Positions 55,401-62,332 of a stretch of DNA of 64,000 nt are shown here, piece by piece (within the stretch, counting starts at the first letter, position 1; each line of letters begins with the position of its first letter). This DNA comes from Hyphomicrobiales bacterium (GTDB lineage Bacteria; Pseudomonadota; Alphaproteobacteria; Rhizobiales; Xanthobacteraceae): assembly GCA_017305665.1 (NCBI GenBank), contig JAFKKH010000016.1:62001-126000 (forward strand), written 5' to 3'. The notes under the pieces are model-generated. The model saw only the letters and a list, made by a program, of their open reading frames with translations. It did no database searches and was not told the origin of the DNA. Made by a program: the position numbers and the translations under genes.

Positions 55401-55651
55401 GCGCCCGTCGTGGACAGGCGGCCCGCGAGCTGCGCGACCTGGCGCCGGTGCGGATCGGCGGGACTGAACTGTCGCGACGCCAGCGCGGATGCATTGGCCG
55501 CGCCGAACACGCCGGCCCCGACCGGATTGGCCCACAGGATGCGGGCGCCGTCGAGCGACCACAGCCACGCCGGCTGGGTGCTGGTCTCATGAACGGCCAG
55601 CCGTGGATCGGTCCCGGCTTGCAACTGAAGATCGGTGCTGTTCATGGACAC
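52454..55651 (-). CDS. Large cytoplasmic PAS sensor histidine kinase, PdhS/PleC-like
   Basis: About 1,065 residues. It begins at a GTG (55651) or an ATG two codons on. Residues 1-145 hold a PAS-like domain (AWLWSLDGARILWANP), a long Pro/Ala-rich linker follows, then PAS-type segments and a PAS domain with FDENGRITACNRSAEALFG. The HisKA box is RISHEVRTPLNAIIGFADVM, and the ATPase domain has NLIGNSI and DTGHGLND. The last glycine box is GAGVSLSL rather than GTGLGL. The kinase has no membrane helix. In relatives, this kind of kinase controls cell-cycle asymmetry; this role is inferred. Confidence 0.88.
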   Translation of the reverse strand: MSMNSTDLQLQAGTDPRLAVHETSTQPAWLWSLDGARILWANPVGAGVFGAANASALASRQFSPADPHRRQVAQLAGRLSTTGAVRLERLRGFGAALGGLVTCGCTRLDFADGGSGILVAAMELAGRVIHHAHAPHIPQPDAVGSTGHPVVEALPEPSQPTATHDTAMHGRDRHHGDPGAHAPAPTEAPPAYEQPTTITEAPAEFALFDAFDEPSAETARSHDEVAGETFATPASETIAVNIEPPPPAEPVPDIAPPREPSPYVEAVADEPIAPQADESRPVPEAAPAPPQTVATPSATGDAAHMLSSIDESVPQGRRHPLRFVWQMDADGRFSLGSDEFTRLIGTRTAAGFGRLWSEIADVFGLDPDGRVAKAVASRDTWSGIVLLWPVDGPDARLPVELSGLPIYDRNREFTGYRGFGVCRDLEGLARVAARRRHEFLFSESPHPLSADASGSPESAAQNSSQPPAPEAPVETTQATPKNVLPFRPANDMKSPSLTPVENNAFNELARQLSARLENETVPVAPEAVAEEPPAMETSEATTAQPDWLTEPAPPPQGTSARDRQVFDLLPSGVMIYRLDRLLYANRAFLEQVGHDSLHALEDAGGLDALMVDSGVSAASSTSATGTPVTISATRPANERQQAPVAAHLFSIQWDGEPAHALICAGTAANAEPVPAATGAEPAPVMPPAPSPVGHATAEELGAILDTAAEGVVMFDENGRITACNRSAEALFGHSGDDLTALNLADLFAPESQAAMHDYLAAVRSAGVASLLDHGCEVLGRVRAEGLIPLSVTMGRTQADGPNFFAVFRDLSQARKIETELLQARRQADRAANAKADVLARISHEVRTPLNAIIGFADVMIGEKFGALGNERYIDYMKDIRASGERVIAFIDDLLDLSRIETGKLDLAFVDQNLNELVEQCVAVMQPQANRERIIIRTSLAHTLPPVVADARALRQITLNLIGNSIHLANAGGQVIVSTALSDFGDVVLRVRDTGHGLNDNEVAAAMEPFRTHPPSDRASDGAGVSLSLTKALVEANRAQFQIKTSPPSGTLIEVIFARAKALTSS

Positions 55652-55885
55652 GTGGTGTTCGGGGTCTTCCGTTCGGGTCTGACAGGCGTGATGTCTGGCT
55701 AACGCGCGGCAGGCTTAACAGATCGTTAGTATCGCGCCCGCCATGCCCGAAATCCACGGCTGCGGCCCGGCTGTCCCCGGTAAAGCCGGGATAACCTTAA
55801 TTTGGGGCATCCTGGCGTCCGACCACACGGACCTTCACGCGCTGCGGCACGTTGGGATGTTGCAAAAGCAGACCGGAGGTTCACC

Positions 55886-55945
55886 ATGGGACAACCAGGC
55901 AAGAACCCGCCGGGATCGAGCGTGCAACAGGAGGTCGGACCATGA
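55886..55945 (+). CDS. 19-residue leader ORF coupled to the phasin gene
   Basis: MGQPGKNPPGSSVQQEVGP begins at an ATG that stands six bases after GGAGG (55875-55879), and its TGA overlaps the phasin ATG (55942-55945). The position and the coupling suggest translation of a leader; the coding potential of so short an ORF is not proven by composition. Confidence 0.45.
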   Translation: MGQPGKNPPGSSVQQEVGP

Positions 55946-56325
55946 GCGACGAGGGGCGTAACCGTTTCGAGATTCCGAATGACATGCGATCGATGGCCGA
56001 GGCCGGTTTCGAGCAGGCCCGCAAGGCCTTTGACAGCTTCCTGAGTGGCGCCCAGCAGACCGCCAGTTCGATGGAGGGACGTGGCGAAGCGGTGCGCAGC
56101 AGCGTCCACGAGATCAGCAGCAAGGCGATTTCCTATGCCCAGCAGAATATGACCGCGTCGCTGGACTATGCGGAGAAGCTGGTGCGCGCCAAGGATCTGT
56201 CCGAGGTGATGCGGCTGCACACCGAATACGTGCAGGGCCAGATGAAGGCATTGACCGAGCAGGCCAGCGACATCGGGCAAACCATGGGCCGCGCGGCCAT
56301 GGAAGCAGCCAAGCCGAAAAGCTGA
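55942..56325 (+). CDS. Phasin family protein
   Basis: A 127-residue helical protein from MSDEGRNRFE, with GGAGG well placed before the ATG. The Phasin_2 pattern is seen in MAEAGFEQARKAFDSFLSGA, then SSVHEISSKAISYAQQNMTA and LVRAKDLSEVMRLHTEYV. Phasins coat polyhydroxyalkanoate granules and set their number and size. A second phasin lies 250 bp downstream. The region between has a TTGACA (about 56427) and TTGC-rich sequence, a likely promoter. The PHB synthase is not in the window. Confidence 0.9.
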   Translation: MSDEGRNRFEIPNDMRSMAEAGFEQARKAFDSFLSGAQQTASSMEGRGEAVRSSVHEISSKAISYAQQNMTASLDYAEKLVRAKDLSEVMRLHTEYVQGQMKALTEQASDIGQTMGRAAMEAAKPKS

Positions 56326-56575
56326 GCCAGATCAGCTACTTTCCACGTTTCTGGTCACTGGCGATGTTTCCAGAGGGCTCATGCGAAGCTTTTGCGACGC
56401 AAAATCTTATTGCGTTGCACAAAATTGACATGATAGGGGTGTAAGAGATGCTTGCCTTACTCCCGAACCGGGATGAGGGCATCCGTGATCCGCTCCGACG
56501 ATTTAAGCCCGCATTTCAAGGCGAATGGCCGTGCAGGGTCACACCGGATTCACCCGATGCAAAAGGACGTATGCC

Positions 56576-57010
56576 ATGGCCACCACCAACGATCCGTTCT
56601 CTTCCTCTGTCATTCCGTTTGAAGTGCCTGAGCAGGTGCGCGCGTTCGCCGAAAAGGGCGTCTCGCAGGCCCGCGACAATTACGCGAAATTCAAGGAAGC
56701 CGCGCAGAGCGGCAACGGCACCATCGAGGCCGTGTTCGGCGCCGCCTCCAAGGGCGCGCATGCCTATTCCTCCAAGATGCTGGATTTCGTGCAGGCCAAC
56801 ACCAATGCCGGCTTCGATTTCATGCAGGAGCTGGTCAGCGTGAAGTCGCTGTCGCAGGCGACCGAAGTGTGGAGCTCCCATACCCGCAAGCAGGTCGAGA
56901 CGTTTGCCGCCCAGGCGAAGGAACTGGCCGAGCTCGCCCAGAAGGTTGCCATCGACACCGCCGAGCCGATCAAGGCCGGTGCATCGAAGGTGTTCCAGCC
57001 GGCCGCCTGA
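56576..57010 (+). CDS. Phasin family protein, second copy
   Basis: A 144-residue protein from MATTNDPFSSS. It shows the Phasin_2 pattern: VRAFAEKGVSQARDNYAKFK, then KMLDFVQANTNAGFDFMQEL and EVWSSHTRKQVETFAAQAKE. It resembles the phasin at 55942 in its layout but is clearly diverged. A terminator follows directly, and the tRNA-His gene comes after it. AAAGGACG stands before the ATG. Granule coating is the expected role. Confidence 0.92.
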   Translation: MATTNDPFSSSVIPFEVPEQVRAFAEKGVSQARDNYAKFKEAAQSGNGTIEAVFGAASKGAHAYSSKMLDFVQANTNAGFDFMQELVSVKSLSQATEVWSSHTRKQVETFAAQAKELAELAQKVAIDTAEPIKAGASKVFQPAA

Positions 57011-57037
57011 TCGAACGGATTGTCTTCATCGCACGAC

Positions 57038-57065
57038 AAAACCCGGGCCGGTCGGTCCGGGTTTT
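57038..57065 (+). terminator. Terminator after the second phasin gene
   Basis: AAAACCCGG at 57038-57046 pairs with CCGGGTTTT at 57057-57065 around a 10-base loop, and TTT follows. It lies 28 bases after the phasin stop. Confidence 0.9.
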
Positions 57066-57167
57066 TTGTTGTTTCGGTCCCGCAAGATCGTCGGATGCGG
57101 CCTTGCCAAAAGAGGGCGTTGCACCTAGTTTCCGCCCCGTTCCGGACCCGTGCGGGCCGGTCAGGAT

Positions 57168-57244
57168 GCAGTTGTAGCTCAGTTGGTTAGAGCGCCTGTC
57201 TGTGGAACAGGAGGTCGGTGGTTCGAGCCCACCCAACTGTACCA
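57168..57244 (+). tRNA. tRNA-His (GTG)
   Basis: A full 77-base cloverleaf with encoded CCA. The acceptor stem is GCAGTTG with CAACTGT, so pair 1:72 is G:U, and base 73 is A. The anticodon loop CTGTGGA carries GTG (His), in the stem CCTGT/ACAGG. The T loop TTCGAGC is regular. The base before G1 in the DNA is T, so G-1 is not encoded. Ordinary bacteria need G-1:C73 for histidyl-tRNA synthetase; the alphaproteobacterial exception has U72 and A73, as here. Confidence 0.97.
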
Positions 57245-57375
57245 CCCGCCCTCAGCAGTCCCTGTCAGCCACGAGTTCGTCGCTCCGGCCATCTGCCTTT
57301 TTCACGTCTCAATGGAACTTACGCGGCCATTCGCCCGTTAAATCCCTGTGGTTTTCGTTCACAGGGAGGTTTGCG

Positions 57376-57531
57376 ATGACCGATCTGCATCTCTGGCGTC
57401 CCGCTCACCACGCGCCGATTGAGGATATGCGCGGGACGGTGCACGAGGAGACCAACTACGCCATCGGCTGGATGATCAGCGCGCTGTTGACGCTGACGGT
57501 GGTGGCGATCGTCTGGAGATTCGGTTTCTGA
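57376..57531 (+). CDS. Small single-helix membrane protein
   Basis: A 51-residue protein, MTDLHLWRPAHHAP at the start, with GGGAGG (57364) before the ATG. A charged N-terminal half with several His (HLWRPAHHAP, HEETN) is followed by one membrane helix (AIGWMISALLTLTVVAIVWRF). Its family is not known to me. It lies 130 bp after tRNA-His. Confidence 0.65.
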   Translation: MTDLHLWRPAHHAPIEDMRGTVHEETNYAIGWMISALLTLTVVAIVWRFGF

Positions 57532-57618
57532 GACCGAGCCGAATTTGGTCAGGCGTGCGATGGCACGCCGGGCATTGATGCGCACGCGCCGATGCTGTTT
57601 CAACCAGTGCTTTTTCAG

Positions 57619-57780
57619 CTATGTGTTCAGCCGATCCGGCTCGTTGTCGTTGAAGGCGTAGACGCGGGCGTGCCGTAACTCGCCGAGACGACGTGTCGTC
57701 GTGCGAACGCTTTCATCGGCCTTCCTGATTTCCATCAGACATGCATCGAGTGATGCGGCTTGATCCTGCTTGTGGTCCAC
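57619..57780 (-). CDS. Small charged protein, unknown function
   Basis: A 53-residue protein begun by a GTG (57778-57780): VDHKQDQAASLDACLM, then EIRKADESVRTTTRRLGELR, HARVYAFNDNEPDRLNT. The residue mix and helical pattern look genuine, and GAGGA stands seven bases before the GTG. The ribosome-site region is itself part of a 19-bp tandem duplication. It has no recognisable domain and is too short for a 60-codon cut-off. Confidence 0.6.
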   Translation of the reverse strand: MDHKQDQAASLDACLMEIRKADESVRTTTRRLGELRHARVYAFNDNEPDRLNT

Positions 57781-57817
57781 TACGCTGTCCTCATCAATCT
57801 ACGCTGTCCTCATCGAT
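57780..57817. repeat. 19-bp tandem duplication upstream of the 53-residue gene
   Basis: CTACGCTGTCCTCATCAAT at 57780-57798 is followed at once by CTACGCTGTCCTCATCGAT at 57799-57817, with one base different. It contains the minus-strand ribosome-site sequence GAGGACAGCG twice. Confidence 0.9.
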
Positions 57818-58007
57818 CCTTCTGTACCGCGGTCACGCTGCGTAGCGACCGCGATTTGTAGCAACGCGACGGTACGAATCCCGTTCCGCATTGATGAGTC
57901 ATGGCAGTGCAGATGGTTCGCGTGCCGCTTGCCAACCTGCCGGCCTTCGCCCACACTTCGAGGATTGCGGCGGTGAATGACCGCCATAAGGATTTTGGGG
58001 GAAATTG

Positions 58008-58352
58008 ATGAGAACGCAATTGGGTGCGTTGCGGGCGGGAGTTGTGCTGGCAACGACGATATCGATTTCAGCATTTGTAACGGAAGCACACGCTTACACG
58101 GCGGAAGAGCAGCAGGCCTGCATGGGCGATGCGTTTCGGCTCTGCGGGTCCGATATCCCGAATGTTCAACGCATCACCGCCTGCATGATCCGGAAGAAGG
58201 CGCAACTCACTCCGGGGTGCCGGGCGCATTTCCATCCTTCCGAACCGGCCGTAAAGCCCGTGACCTCGCGGTCGCTGCGTGGCGCGCGTAAACCGGCCCA
58301 CAAGATTCATAGATGGTGGCATCACAAGCGCAAGGTGCGTCACGAGAGCTGA
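58008..58352 (+). CDS. Small secreted four-Cys protein, paralogue of the gene at 294
   Basis: A 114-residue protein. ATG 58008 is preferred, with GGGGG upstream; a TTG one codon earlier is in frame. A signal peptide ends near AHAYT. The mature part has QACMGDAFRLCGSDIPNV, then ITACMIRKKAQLTPGCRAHF, matching the gene at 294 in all four Cys and in FRLCGS(D/E)IP. The C-terminal tail is basic, with HKIHRWWHHKRKVRHES. Function unknown. The His/Lys-rich tail is not shared with the other copy. Confidence 0.75.
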   Translation: MRTQLGALRAGVVLATTISISAFVTEAHAYTAEEQQACMGDAFRLCGSDIPNVQRITACMIRKKAQLTPGCRAHFHPSEPAVKPVTSRSLRGARKPAHKIHRWWHHKRKVRHES

Positions 58353-58504
58353 TGACTGCGCTGATCTGCCGCAGCGGTCGTGCGCCGATCCAAAAGTGAC
58401 TCGATGGAGTCAGGTTGCGGCTCACGTCGGTTTGCGGCGGGATTGTGTTTTGCGCGACGGCATGCCGCCTTGCGGCCATGGCGGACTGCTAGCATCTCTC
58501 TGTC

Positions 58505-58828
58505 ATGGAGAGATCAGTGAGCAACGATCACAGAGCGGAGCTGGATCGGCATTTTGCGTGGTTCGAAGGCAAAATGCCGCCGCGGCTGGCAAAATTCATC
58601 GGGTGGGTGCGCCAGCCGTCATCGCGGCTGGTGCGCATTCCCCTGGCCATTCTGCTGATCCTCGGCGGCATCTTCAGCTTTTTGCCGGTGCTCGGACTCT
58701 GGATGTTGCCGCTGGGACTGATCCTGATTGCGCAGGACTTGCCGTTCCTGCAGGGACCGATGGCCCGGTTGCTGGGTTGGATCGAGCGCAAGTGGCTCGA
58801 GCGCAGGGCGGCGAAACGCGCGTCATGA
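58505..58828 (+). CDS. Small two-helix inner-membrane protein
   Basis: A 107-residue protein. The N-terminal 45 residues are charged, and residues about 45-85 hold two hydrophobic helices with a short turn (IPLAILLILGGIFSFLPVLG, then MLPLGLILIAQDLPFL). The C terminus is basic (ERKWLERRAAKRAS). I recognise no domain. The start ATG 58505 lies in AGCATCTCTCTGTCATGG, with no strong ribosome site. GTG 58517 is an alternative. Confidence 0.7.
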   Translation: MERSVSNDHRAELDRHFAWFEGKMPPRLAKFIGWVRQPSSRLVRIPLAILLILGGIFSFLPVLGLWMLPLGLILIAQDLPFLQGPMARLLGWIERKWLERRAAKRAS

Positions 58829-58950
58829 ACGATTCATGCGCGACGTGATTCAGTTTTCGAGTCTTTTGCAGTGCATGGTGTGACTCAAATACCAGCGTCA
58901 CGAAAAAAATCCGGCTTGTCGCGGCCGTTGCCGGTAAATTTGCCTTTAAC

Positions 58951-58968
58951 GAATCAGCCTGCTGATTC
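58951..58968. promoter_or_regulatory. 18-bp palindrome upstream of the ParA-like gene
   Basis: GAATCAGC at 58951-58958 pairs perfectly with GCTGATTC at 58961-58968 around CT, 36 bases before the ATG at 59005. Position and symmetry fit an operator; the binding protein is unknown. Confidence 0.5.
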
Positions 58969-59004
58969 ATTTTCGCCTTCTGGGGTCAATCTGGAGGCCA
59001 AGGT

Positions 59005-59685
59005 ATGAACGTCATTGTTTTCGCATCGCGTAAAGGCGGCTCGGGCAAAAGCACGCTGGCCGCTCATCTTGCCGCGCAGGTTCACAAGGCTTCGAGGCCG
59101 TGTCTGCTGGTGGATGCCGATCCGCAGGGATCGCTGACGCTCTGGCACAAATTGCGCGGCACCAACGAACCGCCGATCCGGTCAGCCAATCGCTCCGTGA
59201 CCGAGATCGTCAACTCCGCAAAACGCGATGGTGTCGAATGGGTGTTCATCGACACGCCGCCCAATCTGTCGGCTGTCGTCGACGACGCCATCAGGAATGC
59301 CACGATGGTTGTGATTCCGGCGCGGCCCGGCGTGTTCGACGTCAACGCCGTTCAGGAAACCATCCAGACCTGCCGGTCTGCGCGCAAGCCGTATGCCGTT
59401 GTCATCAACGGCGCGCCGGCAATGCGCGACGGTGCCGAAAGCCCGATCGTCACGATTGCCCGCGAGGCGCTGGCGAAATTCCGTGCGCCGGTGTGGAGTG
59501 GCCAGGTCACCAATCGCGCCGACCTGTTGCTGGCACTCGCTCATGGCGAAGGCGCCCGCGAATACTATGCCGAAGGTCGTGCGGCCTCCGAGATCGGCCG
59601 TCTGTGGGCCGCGATCGAACGGTCGGTCAAGGCGATCCGCGGTGCGGCCCCGTCAGGCGGCGCGATGCACAGGCAGGCAGCCTGA
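59005..59685 (+). CDS. ParA-like P-loop ATPase (orphan)
   Basis: A 226-residue ATPase of the ParA/MinD family. The deviant Walker A motif, KGGSGKST, is at residues 10-17, and the second motif VDADPQGSL follows near residue 37; FIDTPPNLS near residue 83 is the Walker B region. Such ATPases bind DNA or membrane and position plasmids, chromosomes or protein clusters. No ParB partner is next to it, so it is an orphan ParA, probably for an intracellular cargo. An 18-bp palindrome precedes it and a terminator follows. Confidence 0.9.
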   Translation: MNVIVFASRKGGSGKSTLAAHLAAQVHKASRPCLLVDADPQGSLTLWHKLRGTNEPPIRSANRSVTEIVNSAKRDGVEWVFIDTPPNLSAVVDDAIRNATMVVIPARPGVFDVNAVQETIQTCRSARKPYAVVINGAPAMRDGAESPIVTIAREALAKFRAPVWSGQVTNRADLLLALAHGEGAREYYAEGRAASEIGRLWAAIERSVKAIRGAAPSGGAMHRQAA

Positions 59686-59709
59686 TCGTCGCATCGATAT
59701 CGGGTGATA

Positions 59710-59732
59710 AAACGCGCGGTGTTCGCGCGTTT
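59710..59732 (+). terminator. Terminator after the ParA-like gene
   Basis: AAACGCGCG pairs with CGCGCGTTT around GTGTT, followed by TTTCG. It lies 25 bases after the ParA-like stop and just before the convergent MHYT protein gene. Confidence 0.85.
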
Positions 59733-59753
59733 TTCGTTTGCGCGTCCGAAATG

Positions 59754-62162
59754 TCAGGCGGTCGCGGCGAGCCGGAGAGGTGATCGATCCTCGGCCGGCG
59801 CCGCATCGTCATGGGTGAGCGTTCGGAAGTCGCCGATCGTGGCCGGGCGCCCGAGCAGATAACCCTGAACCTCGTCGCAGAGTTCGCCGCGCAGGAAATC
59901 CAGTTCGGCCGAGGTCTCGACCCCTTCCGCCAGCACCGGCAATCCCAGCCCCCGCCCGAGGCCGAGCACGGCCCGCACGATGGTTGCCGCCTGATTATTG
60001 GTGTTGACGGCCTTGATGAAGGAGCCGTCGATCTTGATCTTGTCGAACGGAAAGGCGCGCAGGTTGGACAGCGACGAATAGCCAGTGCCGAAATCGTCCA
60101 TTGCGATGCGCACGCCGAGCGCTTTCACCTGCCGCAGCGTCATCAGCGCGCGGTGGAGGTCGCGAACCAGCGCGGTCTCGGTGATCTCGAGTTCGAGACG
60201 GCTCGGCGCGAGCCCGGTCTCCAGCAGCACTTCATGCACGAGCCGCGCGAAGTTCTCGTTGTAGATTTGAACGGCGGAGACATTGATCGCGATCGTCAGC
60301 GGATGTGTCCATGAGGCGGCTTCCCTGCACGCCGTCCGCAACACCCATTCGCCGATGTCGAGGATCGCGCCGGCTTCCTCGGCGATCGGGATGAAAATTC
60401 CGGGCGATACCATTCCGCGTGACGGATGGGTCCAGCGCAGCAGCGCCTCGAAGCCGACCACCGCGCCGTTGCGGATATCGCTTTGCGGCTGGTAGACGAG
60501 GCTCATCTGGTTGCGCGCCACCGCCTGGCGCAGGTCGTGCTCGAGGATGCGTCGGTCACGAACGGCTTCGCCCATGCCGGCCTCGAAGAAGCGGTAGGTC
60601 GCACGGCCTTCGGTCTTGGCGCGGTAGAGCGCGGTATCGGCGCAAGACATCAGCGCTTCGTGGTCCGGCGCGTCGTCCGGGCAAATCGCGATGCCGATGC
60701 TGGCGGAGATGGCGTCGACGCCATCGGCGCCGTCCTTGATGCGCAGCGCTTCGAGAATCTCGTCGGCGAGTCGTCCGGCCGCCTCGGGGGCGACCAGCTT
60801 CGGCAGCAGGATGGCGAACTCGTCGCCGCCGAGACGCGCCATGACCTGGTCCTTGACGAGCAGCGGCGCGATGCGTTGGGCCACCGCCTGCAGCACGTTG
60901 TCGCCGGCGGCATGGCCGAACAGGTCGTTGACTTCCTTGAAACGGTCGAGGTCGAAGCAGAGCACGCCGAGTTTCATGCCCGGCGGGAGAGCGGCGATCT
61001 GCTGGTCGATTTGTTCGTTGAAATGGCGGCGGTTCGGCAGCGCCGTGAGCGCATCGTGGTGCGCGAGATAACGGATATGCTGTTCGGCCTCCTTCCGCGC
61101 CCGGAGGTCGCGGACGGCGATCACTTGATGGGGGCCGCCAGCGAATTCGATCTGGCGCACGATCGCTTCGACCGGAATCAGCGCGCCGTCGCTGTGACGG
61201 AGCGAAACTTCGACCGGCTGGTTCAAGGTGGCAAGCAGGCGCTTGCGCGAAGTCTCGTCCGGGAAGCAGGTGTCGAGCGTGGCGTCTGCGAAATCCTGCG
61301 GCGATGCTCCGGCCAGTTGGGCGAAGCTGGTATTGACGGTCACGACCGCGCTGCCGTCGCAGACCAGCAATCCTTCGACCGCGGCGTTGGCGAGACCGAG
61401 CATCCGGTCGGCCTCGCGCTCGGATCGCCGCTGGTCCATCACGTCGAGAACGACGCCGGCCAGCGCCAGCGCGATGATCGCGATGCTCGCAAGCGCGACG
61501 CCGATCGCCAGCCATCCGGCGGGCAATGCCACATCCGGCACGCGAACGGTTGGGTCGGGCACGATCGAGGCCGCGCCCATGGCCGTGAAATGATGACTGC
61601 AGATCGCAAGCGTGAGCAGAGCGGCGCCGCCGATCTTCCATTTCTCCTCGGTGCCGCGCAGTCCGACAGGCAACGCGATCGCGCCGAGCGCGCCACCCAC
61701 GACGATCGATGCGATGACAAGGGCCGGATCCCAGACCACGTATCCCTGGATTTCAAATGCCGCCATGCCGACGTAATGCATCGCCGCGATGCCGCCGGCG
61801 ACGATAGCGCCGCCGAGCCACGGTCCCGGCCTCCAGTCCGGCAGCAGCGACACGGCAAGTCCAGCGCCGGTCAGCAAGACGGCGGCGACCAGCGATAATG
61901 CGGTGAGAAGGATGTTGTAGCCGCTCGGAATGCCCGGCGAGAAAGCCAGCATCGCGATGAAGTGGGTGGCCCAGATGCCGAAGCCGGTCGAGATCGCGGA
62001 AACGCCTAGCCAGACAGGCTGCATCCGCCGCGTTGACTGGCGGGCATGTCGCAGCAGGTTGATGGCGGCAAGCGAGGCGAGGGCGCAGATCACCGCGGCG
62101 AGGCCAACGAGACGAAGGTCGTGCGCCGTGGCGATGCAGGTATAGATTTTAAGCATTGTCAT
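59754..62162 (-). CDS. MHYT-PAS-GGDEF-EAL membrane protein
   Basis: An 802-residue protein. Residues about 1-250 hold seven membrane helices with the MHYT motifs ATHFIAMLAF, AMHYVGMAAF and SHHFTAMGA, thought to bind a metal and sense oxygen, NO or CO. A PAS domain follows (MLGLANAAVEGLLVCDGSAV). The GGDEF site is ARLGGDEFAILL, intact. The EAL domain has FEALLRWTHP, INVSAVQ, LELEITETAL, MDDFGTGYSSL, KIDGSFI and QGYLLGRP. Both cyclic di-GMP synthesis and hydrolysis are possible. Either of the first two Met can be the start. Confidence 0.94.
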   Translation of the reverse strand: MTMLKIYTCIATAHDLRLVGLAAVICALASLAAINLLRHARQSTRRMQPVWLGVSAISTGFGIWATHFIAMLAFSPGIPSGYNILLTALSLVAAVLLTGAGLAVSLLPDWRPGPWLGGAIVAGGIAAMHYVGMAAFEIQGYVVWDPALVIASIVVGGALGAIALPVGLRGTEEKWKIGGAALLTLAICSHHFTAMGAASIVPDPTVRVPDVALPAGWLAIGVALASIAIIALALAGVVLDVMDQRRSEREADRMLGLANAAVEGLLVCDGSAVVTVNTSFAQLAGASPQDFADATLDTCFPDETSRKRLLATLNQPVEVSLRHSDGALIPVEAIVRQIEFAGGPHQVIAVRDLRARKEAEQHIRYLAHHDALTALPNRRHFNEQIDQQIAALPPGMKLGVLCFDLDRFKEVNDLFGHAAGDNVLQAVAQRIAPLLVKDQVMARLGGDEFAILLPKLVAPEAAGRLADEILEALRIKDGADGVDAISASIGIAICPDDAPDHEALMSCADTALYRAKTEGRATYRFFEAGMGEAVRDRRILEHDLRQAVARNQMSLVYQPQSDIRNGAVVGFEALLRWTHPSRGMVSPGIFIPIAEEAGAILDIGEWVLRTACREAASWTHPLTIAINVSAVQIYNENFARLVHEVLLETGLAPSRLELEITETALVRDLHRALMTLRQVKALGVRIAMDDFGTGYSSLSNLRAFPFDKIKIDGSFIKAVNTNNQAATIVRAVLGLGRGLGLPVLAEGVETSAELDFLRGELCDEVQGYLLGRPATIGDFRTLTHDDAAPAEDRSPLRLAATA

Positions 62163-62332
62163 CCGCCCCCAGCGGATCGTTTTGAAATTTTGCCGGGACG
62201 CTAGGTAGGATTACGTAACAAGCGGTAAATCCGCCGGGCAGGCAGGCCATGCGAACGCTTGCCGCTGTTTTATCGTTAGGGATCGATGAATCCTGCGATG
62301 CGAACCTTCCATACGGTCTGCGCCATCATGGT

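Noticed and set aside
56400-56575. A PhaR binding site upstream of the second phasin
   Set aside because: The TTGCGTTGCA sequence near 56411 is TTGC-rich, as PhaR targets are, but it is too short and imperfect to call.
57780-57817. The 19-bp repeat as a CRISPR or plasmid iteron set
   Set aside because: Two direct copies only, no spacers, and no replication gene nearby.
57770-57976. A 68-codon plus-strand frame after the small membrane protein
   Set aside because: It overlaps the tandem repeat, has no ribosome site, and is Arg/Ser/Cys-rich.
60426-61898. Plus-strand open frame opposite the MHYT protein
   Set aside because: Antisense to a gene with complete MHYT, GGDEF and EAL motifs.
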